Shown here one piece after another: positions 56,857 through 64,000 of a stretch of 64,000 bases of DNA (position 1 is the first letter of the stretch; each line of letters opens with the position of its first letter). A program made the position numbers and the translations under genes. Under the pieces are notes generated by a model. That model worked only from the letters and a program-made list of their open reading frames with translations, made no database searches and was not told where the DNA came from. Source of the DNA: Phycisphaera sp. (GTDB taxonomy: Bacteria; Planctomycetota; Phycisphaerae; Phycisphaerales; UBA1924); contig RHLH01000001.1 in NCBI GenBank assembly GCA_003712165.1, positions 2,267,575 to 2,331,574 of the forward strand, written 5' to 3'.

Positions 56857-59538
56857 ATGAAGATCAAAGTCAAACTCATTACCGCGTTCCTCGGCTTCGG
56901 TATCCTGCCGGCCGGCGCCGTTGCGTTCATTGGTTGGAACGCAGCTTCAAGCATCGGCAAGTCGGTCGAAGACCAGATGGTCATGACATCAACCAGCATG
57001 ATCGACACGATCGAGCGAAATCTCTTTGAACGGTACGGCGACGTGCAGGCGTTCGGGCTCAACGGCGTTGTCCAGAACCATGAGAACTGGTACACCCAGG
57101 ATGCCGAGAACCCGATCGTTCAGGCCATGGATAACTACGTGTCCACATACGGCATCTACTACGTCACGATGCTCGTCGACACCGAAGGCAAAGTGATCGC
57201 AACGAACTCCAAGAACGCACAGGGCCAGTCGGTCGACACATCGCACCTGATCAGCAAGAACTACAAGTCAGAGAGCTGGTTCTCCGATGCCATGAACGGT
57301 AACTTCCTCGAAACCGACCTGCTTTCAGGTACGGTTGTCCAGGATGTCCACGAAGATCCTGCCATCTCAAGGATCTACGGCAAAGACAGCCTCGTGATCG
57401 GATACTCCGCCCCCGTGTACGACACCGAGGGCAACATCATTGCCATTTGGAAGAACTACGCTGATTGGAGCCTTGTTGACGAGATCCTCGTAGCAACCCA
57501 GACGGGTCTTGAGCAGTCGGGCTTCCCGAACGCCGAGATCACGCTTCTGAATGAGGCCGGGCAACCAGTTTCGCAGATCGCTAGCGATTCTTCGATACCC
57601 CAGCACCCGTTTGTGAACCAGCAGGCTTCGTCCGCGGTCAACGCCACTGGAGTCGCCGCCGCGTTCTCGAGCCGTGAAGGCGACACTGGTACTCTGGTTT
57701 CCAAGAACGAGCACATCAACGAGAACATGATCACCTCGTACGCCAAGAGCAACGGCGCGCTCGGCTACGCGGGCCAGGGCTGGACGGGCATGATCCGAAT
57801 CCCAAGGTCCACCGCGCTCGCCACCGCGACCGGTATCCAGACCAAGATCGCAACGGTCACCACGATCGCATCGATCATTGTCGGTGCCCTCTCGTTCTTC
57901 ATCGTTTGGTCGCTCATCAAGCCCATCAACCGATTGACCTCACACATTGTTGATGTCCGCCTCGGGAACAAGGGCCTCGACCAGCGCGCTGAAGAAGCGC
58001 ACGATGAGATCGGCACCCTCGGGGCCGCGTTCAACGAGTTCACTTCGTCACTGAGCGAAGCGAACGTGCAGAACAACGACTACAAGGGCCAGATCGAGGC
58101 GATCGGCAAGTCTCAGGCTGTCATCGAGTTCAACATGGACGGCACTATCCGTGGTGCCAACGACAACTTCCTCAGAACCGTGGGCTACAGCCTCGACGAA
58201 ATCCAGGGCAAGCACCACAGCATGTTCGCCGAATCCAGCTACGTGACCAGCAATGAGTATGCCGCTTTCTGGCAGCGTCTCAACGAGGGTAAGTTCGACA
58301 CGGGCGAGTACAAGCGCTTCGGCAAGGGCGGCAGAGAGATATGGATCCAGGCCTCTTACAACCCGATCCTCGATCTCGACGGCAAGCCTTTCAAGGTCGT
58401 CAAGTACGCCACCGACATCACCGCTCAGAAACAGCTACAGAACGAGGTCGCCGAGAACGCCGAGCGTGAGCGTGAAGCAGCGCAGGCCCTGCAGAACAAG
58501 GTCGAGCAGATGCTCTGCGTCGCGACCGCCGCGGGCGAAGGCGATCTCACCAAGGACATCACTGTCACCGGTGATGACAGCATGGGCCAGCTCGCTACCG
58601 GCTTCCGTGAGATGATCACCAACATCTCTGCCACGCTCTCACACGCGAACAACGCCGCCAATCAGATCGATTCGGGTTCGAACCAGATCGCGTCTTCGAG
58701 CCAGAGCCTCGCATCTGGGGCATCCGAGCAGGCTGCGAGCCTCGAGGAGATCAGCGCTTCGCTCGAGGAGCTGAGCTCTATGACGACGCAGAACGCCGAC
58801 AACGCGGTCCAGGCGACGACGCTGTCGGAGGAAGCCCAGGGCTCTGCCTCCAAGGGCCAGACCGAGATGCAGATGATGACGTCCGCGATGGACGAGATCA
58901 AAGCATCGAGCTCCGAGATCAGCAAGATCATCAAGGTGATCGACGAGATCGCGTTCCAGACGAACCTGCTGGCGCTCAACGCCGCGGTCGAGGCCGCCCG
59001 CGCCGGCGAGGCGGGCAAGGGCTTCGCGGTGGTTGCCGACGAGGTGCGCAACCTGGCCCAGCGTTCGGCGGAGGCGGCCAAGAACACGGCGTCGATGATC
59101 GAGGAATCGACGCAGCGTGCCGACAACGGCGTGGCGATCGCCGCCCGCGTTGGCGAGGCGTTCGAGGAGATCGTGACGGGCACGCAGAAGGTCAACACGC
59201 TGCTTGCCGAGATCTCTTCGTCGGCCAAGGAGCAGTCGGCGGGCATCGGCGAGATCAACTCCGGCGTCACCGAATTGGACAAGGTCACCCAGCAGAACGC
59301 CGGGAACGCAGAGGAACTCGCGTCGGCTGCAGAGGAGACGGCCGCTGAGGTCTCCCAGCTGCGGGGCCTGATCAACCAGTTCAAGGTCAACTCCAACGCC
59401 GGGGCGCCGGTCGCGACCAAGGCTACCGCTGCTGTTGGTTCGAACTCCAAGAGCAACTCGAGCAGCACCACTACACAGCCAACCGTCAAGCCTTCGGTCC
59501 CTGAGAACCCGACCGAAGTCGACTTCATGGAGTTCTGA
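56857..59538 (+). CDS. Methyl-accepting chemotaxis protein with PAS domain
   Basis: An 893-residue receptor. TM1 is at residues 8-28, a large periplasmic sensor at about 30-325, TM2 at about 332-355, HAMP at 355-405, PAS at about 424-521, a second linker, and the signalling domain at 590-850 with tip [20 protein letters not shown]. The C-terminus is a Ser/Thr linker ending EVDFMEF. PAS is of the [15 protein letters not shown] type. The decayed PAS copy at 55362-55597 is its closest visible relative. It is followed by a strong terminator. Confidence 0.95.
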   Translation: MKIKVKLITAFLGFGILPAGAVAFIGWNAASSIGKSVEDQMVMTSTSMIDTIERNLFERYGDVQAFGLNGVVQNHENWYTQDAENPIVQAMDNYVSTYGIYYVTMLVDTEGKVIATNSKNAQGQSVDTSHLISKNYKSESWFSDAMNGNFLETDLLSGTVVQDVHEDPAISRIYGKDSLVIGYSAPVYDTEGNIIAIWKNYADWSLVDEILVATQTGLEQSGFPNAEITLLNEAGQPVSQIASDSSIPQHPFVNQQASSAVNATGVAAAFSSREGDTGTLVSKNEHINENMITSYAKSNGALGYAGQGWTGMIRIPRSTALATATGIQTKIATVTTIASIIVGALSFFIVWSLIKPINRLTSHIVDVRLGNKGLDQRAEEAHDEIGTLGAAFNEFTSSLSEANVQNNDYKGQIEAIGKSQAVIEFNMDGTIRGANDNFLRTVGYSLDEIQGKHHSMFAESSYVTSNEYAAFWQRLNEGKFDTGEYKRFGKGGREIWIQASYNPILDLDGKPFKVVKYATDITAQKQLQNEVAENAEREREAAQALQNKVEQMLCVATAAGEGDLTKDITVTGDDSMGQLATGFREMITNISATLSHANNAANQIDSGSNQIASSSQSLASGASEQAASLEEISASLEELSSMTTQNADNAVQATTLSEEAQGSASKGQTEMQMMTSAMDEIKASSSEISKIIKVIDEIAFQTNLLALNAAVEAARAGEAGKGFAVVADEVRNLAQRSAEAAKNTASMIEESTQRADNGVAIAARVGEAFEEIVTGTQKVNTLLAEISSSAKEQSAGIGEINSGVTELDKVTQQNAGNAEELASAAEETAAEVSQLRGLINQFKVNSNAGAPVATKATAAVGSNSKSNSSSTTTQPTVKPSVPENPTEVDFMEF

Positions 59539-59567
59539 TCCTCGAAACACCATCTCACGCTCTTCAG

Positions 59568-59593
59568 CCCCCGGCAACCCGCCGGGGGTTTTT
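59568..59593 (+). terminator. Intrinsic terminator after chemoreceptor
   Basis: CCCCCGGC / GCCGGGGG 8-bp stem with loop AACCC, followed by TTTTT. Confidence 0.92.
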
Positions 59594-59636
59594 CGTGCGC
59601 CGAGCGGCGAGCATGCCCGGCCCGTACCATCTGCAT

Positions 59637-60239
59637 ATGGCCCGCCGAGTGATCCAGGACAAGTACTTCAAGAGAGCCAAAGAAGACGGCTACGTCGCGC
59701 GGTCCGCGTACAAACTCAAAGAACTCCAGCAACGGTACGAGCTTGTCCCCAAGGGAGGCCGGGTGCTCGATCTCGGATGCGCGCCGGGTTCGTGGATGCA
59801 GGTCGAGGCGGAGATCACGGGCAAGTCGGGCGTCATCGTGGGCGTAGATCTCAAACCTGTCGAGATCAGTCTGAAATGCAGGCATCACACCATCAAGGGA
59901 GACATCAACGAACTCGATTCCGATCTGCTCAAGGAACTCGCGGGGGGTGACTTCGACACGGTGCTCTCGGATATCGCACCCAACACATCGGGCCACGGCG
60001 ATGACCTCCGCTCAGCACACCTGTGCAGAGCCGTCCTGCACATCGCCGAGCACACACTCCGTCCGGGCGGGAGGCTCGGCATGAAGATCTTCGACGGCTC
60101 CGAGTTTCAGGATGTCCTCACAGAGACTCGCGAACTCTTCCAGCAGGCCAAGAGCTACAAACCCAAAGCAACACGCGACGTCTCGCGTGAGACATATATC
60201 GTCGCCCGCAACTTCCGGGGTCTGAGGGTCCGGTCGTGA
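59637..60239 (+). CDS. rlmE: RlmE/FtsJ-type rRNA 2'-O-methyltransferase
   Basis: A 200-residue SAM-dependent enzyme that in E. coli methylates U2552 of 23S rRNA. The K-D-K-E tetrad is visible: Lys in RSAYKLKEL, Asp in VLSDIAPNTSGH, Lys in LGMKIFDGSE, Glu in SRETYIVAR. Motif I is VLDLGCAPGSWMQV. ATG 59637 starts MARRVIQDKYFKRAKEDGY. Its stop overlaps the next gene's GTG start. Confidence 0.93.
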   Translation: MARRVIQDKYFKRAKEDGYVARSAYKLKELQQRYELVPKGGRVLDLGCAPGSWMQVEAEITGKSGVIVGVDLKPVEISLKCRHHTIKGDINELDSDLLKELAGGDFDTVLSDIAPNTSGHGDDLRSAHLCRAVLHIAEHTLRPGGRLGMKIFDGSEFQDVLTETRELFQQAKSYKPKATRDVSRETYIVARNFRGLRVRS

Positions 60240-62170
60240 CGCTGCTCGATCCGCTCAGCGCGATCGTCGCGTTCGCGATCACTGCACCATTGCTCGTGCT
60301 GCTTTACTTCTTGAAGCTGCGCCGCCGCCGGCTCCGGGTTGGTTCGACACTGCTCTGGCAGCGCGCGGTCCAAGACCTGCAGGTCAACGAGCCGTTCCGC
60401 TGGCTAAGGGTCTCATCGCTCCTATTCCTCCAGCTCTTTGCGCTCGCGCTCATGGCGCTTGCCCTTGGAAGACCCGCTGTCCCGGGCGCGGGTGTCTCAG
60501 GCGACCGGGCCGTGCTCATCATCGATCGTTCCGCATCCATGAACGCACGCGACGGCTACACCGGGGGCACGCGGTTCGAGGAAGCGATCGACTCAGCACG
60601 GTCAGCCATCGAGGATCTCAATCCCGGTACGAGTGTCCAGATCCTCTCATTCGCCGCCCAACCACAGATCAGGCTCGCACCGACGACCGACCACAACGCC
60701 GCGATCCGTGCGCTCGAACAGATTTCCCCCACCGATCAGCCCGGAAATCTCGCCGCAGCGATCGAGCTTGCAGAGAACGTCGTGGTGCCTCCCACATCAG
60801 AAGACACAACTCCGACGCCGCCCAGCGTCATCCTGCTTTCTGACGGCGGTGGTTCCTCAAGCGACATCGCTCTCGCCGGTGCCGACATCGAGTTCCGCCG
60901 AGTGGGACCGCCCGCCTCGGATTCCTACGACAACCTTGGCATCACGCATCTGAATATCTCCAGCGACTACGACGACCCATCGCTCTCGCGGGTCTTTCTG
61001 CGCATTCAGAACGCCTCTACGGCCGATGTAGCTGCAACAGTCACACTCCGCGCTGCCGGCAACGAGATCGCTCGCAGTGCTGTTCGAGTCCCGGGCGCGA
61101 CAGCTGAGGGCCTTGGCACGCAGACCGTCACATTCGATCTCGACCGGGGCTTCGCCGGAGCCATCTCCGCAACCATCAACCGCGAAGACCTGCTCGATGC
61201 AGACAACACCGTGCAGGCGATCGTCGCACCGGCAGCCAAACCCAGCGTTGTCCTCGTTACACCGGACGGCGACGGCTCTCTCGACTGGGTTGTCCGCAAC
61301 GCGCTCGAAGAAATGGACCTGGCCCATCTCCGGAGGATATCTGATACACGCGCGAGCGAGTTGCTTTCAAGTGGATCACAACTGGGAGCGGATATCGTCG
61401 TGCTCGATCGAGTCGGTACACCAGAAGGCATTCGAAGCGACACCATCTCGTTCGCGTCAGATCTGCCCGGGGTGAGGCGCCGCTCTTCGGAAGAAGGCAG
61501 CGACCGGTTCACGTCCTGGTCTCGCGCCCACCCCATCATGCGAGGTCTGGCACTCGACGGCATCAGGTTCTCGAACCCCGCGTGGTTTGAGACAGACGAG
61601 AACACAAACGCCAGCGAACTCGCATCGGGCACCAGAGGGCCGACCATCGTGCTCGCGACTGAACAGGGCAGGCGTCATCTCGGCGTCGCATTCAAACCCG
61701 CCGACACAAACTGGCCGCTTGATATCTCCTTCTACCTGTTTCTCGCGCAGGCCATCGAACATTTCACGTTCGACGCGGATGCCGGCAACGGCTCGTTCGC
61801 AACCACATCGAACAGAGCAACGATCGAGTACTCGGGCTCTCCGGGAGAGATATCACTCGCGGGCCCCGTAGAACTCAAAGCACGCGTCCTGCAGAGCACC
61901 GACGGGCAGACAGGGCGGGTGTCGCTCGGGATTCCCGAACGCGCCGGCGTCTACATGGACGGCTCGGGGAATCCGGTTCTGGCAGTGAATATGGTGTTAA
62001 GCGATGAATCCGGCATCGGAACAGCGGATACTGTCCGCGTCGGGGGCCGGCGCGTGCTCGCCGGCGGCTCGGCGGACGGGCACCGGGAAGTCTGGCACTG
62101 GTTCGTGATTGCCGCGGCGTGCATCCTGACCATCGAGTGGCTCGTCTTTGCGGAAAGGATGCGTGCGTGA
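60236..62170 (+). CDS. BatA/VWA-domain membrane protein
   Basis: A 644-residue membrane protein. The BatA-type N-terminus (DPLSAIVAFAITAPLLVLLYFLKL, in parts) gives TM1; TM2 is at about 58-78. A von Willebrand A domain follows, with MIDAS motif DRSASMN and later LLSDGGG. The middle and C-terminal parts are beta-rich and unannotated, ending in a TM (FVIAAACILTIEWLVFA). BatA-type proteins are often encoded near MoxR ATPases, but none is visible here. The start GTG overlaps rlmE, and its stop overlaps the phosphatase. Confidence 0.87.
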   Translation: MTLLDPLSAIVAFAITAPLLVLLYFLKLRRRRLRVGSTLLWQRAVQDLQVNEPFRWLRVSSLLFLQLFALALMALALGRPAVPGAGVSGDRAVLIIDRSASMNARDGYTGGTRFEEAIDSARSAIEDLNPGTSVQILSFAAQPQIRLAPTTDHNAAIRALEQISPTDQPGNLAAAIELAENVVVPPTSEDTTPTPPSVILLSDGGGSSSDIALAGADIEFRRVGPPASDSYDNLGITHLNISSDYDDPSLSRVFLRIQNASTADVAATVTLRAAGNEIARSAVRVPGATAEGLGTQTVTFDLDRGFAGAISATINREDLLDADNTVQAIVAPAAKPSVVLVTPDGDGSLDWVVRNALEEMDLAHLRRISDTRASELLSSGSQLGADIVVLDRVGTPEGIRSDTISFASDLPGVRRRSSEEGSDRFTSWSRAHPIMRGLALDGIRFSNPAWFETDENTNASELASGTRGPTIVLATEQGRRHLGVAFKPADTNWPLDISFYLFLAQAIEHFTFDADAGNGSFATTSNRATIEYSGSPGEISLAGPVELKARVLQSTDGQTGRVSLGIPERAGVYMDGSGNPVLAVNMVLSDESGIGTADTVRVGGRRVLAGGSADGHREVWHWFVIAAACILTIEWLVFAERMRA

Positions 62171-63576
62171 ACGAGTACCCGGAACATCAAGTGCACAGCA
62201 ATCTCTCGAGACGCCGGCTGCTCGGTCTCGGCGCGACGGGCGCCGTCGCCGCGACCCTCCCCGCAGGAGCTATCGCGCAGAGACCACCAGAGCCAAGCTG
62301 GCCAAAGTCAAGCAAACCCGTCCGCAACATCATCTTTATGGTCAGCGACGGCATGAGCGCAGGCACGTTCACGCTCGCTGACATGATGCGCAAGCACAAG
62401 GGCATGGGATCTTCCCACTGGCGCATGCTCTGGGACAAGCCCGGCGTCAGGCGCGCGACATGCATGACCCATTCCGCAAACGGCTGGGTCACCGATTCAG
62501 CCGCCGCAGGCTCGGCATGGGGATGTGGTGAGCACATCAACAATGGGGCCATCAACTTCACGCCCGACGAACGCACACCAGAACCCATCCACATCACCGC
62601 GCAGAAACTGGGCAAAGCCACGGGTCTCGTCTCAACGTCGCGCATCACACACGCCACGCCCGCTTCGTTCATTGCCAACGTCCCCAAGCGGAGTCTCGAG
62701 GACGCGATCGCCGAGCAGATTCTCGAGCGCAACGTCGATGTCGCGCTCGGGGGCGGCGCGAAGCACTTCCCCGCCGAGCTGCTCGCCAAGCACCCGGACA
62801 TGACCGTCGCCCGATCGCTCACGGACCTCAACGCTGCGGCAACAAAGAGCGGCAGGCTCCTTGGGCTCTTCCACGACGACCACTGCCATTTCGAACTCGA
62901 CCGCCCCGCTGAGCTGCCCTCGCTTCGCCAGATGGCTGAAGCCGCCCTGACGAAACTCGAGAACCGCGATGGGGGCTTTATCCTGCAGATCGAGGGTGCC
63001 CGTATCGACCACGCCGCGCACGACAACGACGCTGCGGGCATGATCTTCGATCAGATCGAGTTCGACGAGGCCATCGGTGCCGTTGCTAAGTGGGCAACGG
63101 ACCGCGACGACACGCTCATCATCGTCACGACCGACCACGCGTGCGCCAATCCGGGCCTGACGTACTACGCCGAGTCAGGGAACAAATCGTTCGACAAACT
63201 CTCGAAAGCCACTCGCAGCTTCGAGTGGATATCTCGCGAGTTCAGGAAGACCGACAAGTCCATCGATGCAATAGCAGCGCTTGTGGAAACCGCGACAGGC
63301 ATCAGTCTCAACGAAAGCGAGCTGGCGACACTGGGCAGAGCCGCGTTCGAGCGCCAGCCGATCGACGCGTTCGACATCGCCAACGGCACGCTGATGACGC
63401 TCGGCGCCCTGCTGGCGAACCACACGGGCGTCGGGTTCGTGAGCCCGAACCACACCGCTGACTATGTGGAGGTCACCGCGCTCGGGCCGGGCTCGGAAGA
63501 GATGCCCTCGTTTATCGACAACATCCACCTGCACTCGATGATGCTCGCTGCGATGGACACGAGGGTGCCCGGCTAA
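62167..63576 (+). CDS. Tat-exported alkaline phosphatase
   Basis: A 469-residue periplasmic phosphomonoesterase. A twin-arginine signal (SRRRLLGLGATGAVAATLPA) opens the protein. The nucleophile Ser is in VTDSAAAGSAW, with metal ligands in FMVSDGMSAG, QIEGARIDHAAHDND and VTTDHACANPG, so both zinc sites of the PhoA family are represented. The length is near E. coli PhoA (471). GTG 62167 overlaps the stop of the BatA-like gene, so the genes are translationally coupled. No Pho box was recognised. Confidence 0.92.
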   Translation: MNEYPEHQVHSNLSRRRLLGLGATGAVAATLPAGAIAQRPPEPSWPKSSKPVRNIIFMVSDGMSAGTFTLADMMRKHKGMGSSHWRMLWDKPGVRRATCMTHSANGWVTDSAAAGSAWGCGEHINNGAINFTPDERTPEPIHITAQKLGKATGLVSTSRITHATPASFIANVPKRSLEDAIAEQILERNVDVALGGGAKHFPAELLAKHPDMTVARSLTDLNAAATKSGRLLGLFHDDHCHFELDRPAELPSLRQMAEAALTKLENRDGGFILQIEGARIDHAAHDNDAAGMIFDQIEFDEAIGAVAKWATDRDDTLIIVTTDHACANPGLTYYAESGNKSFDKLSKATRSFEWISREFRKTDKSIDAIAALVETATGISLNESELATLGRAAFERQPIDAFDIANGTLMTLGALLANHTGVGFVSPNHTADYVEVTALGPGSEEMPSFIDNIHLHSMMLAAMDTRVPG

Positions 63577-64000
63577 CGACCGACCCCGCCCCACTGCGTC
63601 AGATCAACCGCCGCCCTGCCGCACGATCCCTGCCAGGGGAGCATTGGCCGGGGCCAGGCCGAGCGTCTGTCGAGCGCGTCGAAGTGCTCAAGACCGAGAC
63701 GGAGCAGTTCGCCCTCGTTCTCGATCACTCGATCGGGGATGACCAATCTCGCGTACCACCCGCCAGGGAACATGCTCACCTCGACATCGGGGACGAGCGG
63801 CGCCATGGGCGGTTGGTTCTCCTCGAACTCGACGCTCGGTTCCTGACCCGGCGCGAGCACGATGACCACGTCTCCAGCCTCTGCCTCGGGGCCGAGCGTG
63901 ACGCGGATCCGCTGGTCTTTGAGCTCTTTCTCCGGCGCGGCGCATTCGACATAGAGCATCCACCGCCCCGCAGGCTCCCGGTAGAGCAGTGCGCCGCATC
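63573..64000 (-). CDS. Unknown protein, 5' end cut by window
   Basis: The frame is open to the end of the window, so the gene starts beyond it; 142 residues are visible (CGALLYREPAGRWMLYVECA opening). The sequence is beta-rich with many acidic residues (LGPEAEAGDVVIVLAPGQEP, EFEENQPPMAPLVPD). No signal or family was recognised. It converges on the phosphatase with its TAG overlapping that gene's TAA. Confidence 0.7.
   Translation of the reverse strand, partial: CGALLYREPAGRWMLYVECAAPEKELKDQRIRVTLGPEAEAGDVVIVLAPGQEPSVEFEENQPPMAPLVPDVEVSMFPGGWYARLVIPDRVIENEGELLRLGLEHFDALDRRSAWPRPMLPWQGSCGRAAVDLTQWGGVGR

Overview
The window is high-GC bacterial DNA that looks like a member of the Planctomycetota, most likely class Phycisphaerae. 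The evidence is a GC-type dockerin protein, two PEP-CTERM-like proteins ending in a hydrophobic stretch plus RRRR, a DUF1559-like pseudopilin, a futalosine-pathway MqnC, a K+-type membrane pyrophosphatase, and flagellar P- and L-ring genes that imply an outer membrane. The taxon is an inference from gene content, not from a marker search. No insertion sequence, prophage or CRISPR array was seen.

Layout. 1-3.7 kb: end of pgi, an AT-rich DUF6714-like gene, a TPM-domain protein, a cupin and a metallo-beta-lactamase-fold protein. 3.8-17.9 kb: a flagellar block on the + strand in the order small unknown gene, flgF, flgG, flgA, flgH, flgI, flgJ-like, flgN, flgK, flgL, fliW, csrA, flagellin 1, flagellin 2. 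It has two sigma-54-type promoters (before the small gene and before flgI), two intrinsic terminators, and several hairpins presenting the CsrA motif ANGGA. 17.9-28.5 kb: xer recombinase, thioesterase, mqnC, FkbM methyltransferase, efp, shikimate kinase, trpF, rhomboid protease and citrate synthase, on mixed strands. 28.1-34.9 kb: lipoprotein, NYN nuclease, rpsU, hppA with a His-rich insertion, and two membrane proteins. 34.9-41 kb: a threonine/serine dehydratase behind a possible transcription attenuator, a 61-aa gene, tRNA-Ala(CGC), a GGDEF-EAL protein, a sodium-solute symporter and an Rrf2 regulator. 41-50.7 kb: PLP decarboxylase, mutS, PH-domain protein, TPR/lipocalin-like exported protein, aldo-keto reductase, small membrane protein, thioredoxin and TPR-sulfotransferase.

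51-54.3 kb: surface and exported proteins, including a three-gene minus-strand operon (pseudopilin, GC-type dockerin protein, PEP-CTERM-like protein). 54.4-56.8 kb: a Fur-family regulator with a 7-1-7 operator at its start, translationally coupled to a His-rich membrane protein. A second perfect copy of the operator lies next to a decayed chemoreceptor PAS fragment, upstream of a TorF-like porin. 56.8-64 kb: chemoreceptor, RlmE-type methyltransferase, BatA/VWA protein, Tat-exported alkaline phosphatase, and a gene cut by the window end.

The most interesting themes are regulatory: a CsrA-FliW-flagellin circuit with candidate RNA sites in the leaders of fliW, csrA and both flagellins; a near-leaderless sigma-54 start at flgI; an attenuator-like leader (13-codon ORF, alternative hairpins, terminator) before the dehydratase; and a Fur-family operator pair linked to a His-rich protein. 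All are read from sequence alone and none has been tested computationally or experimentally.
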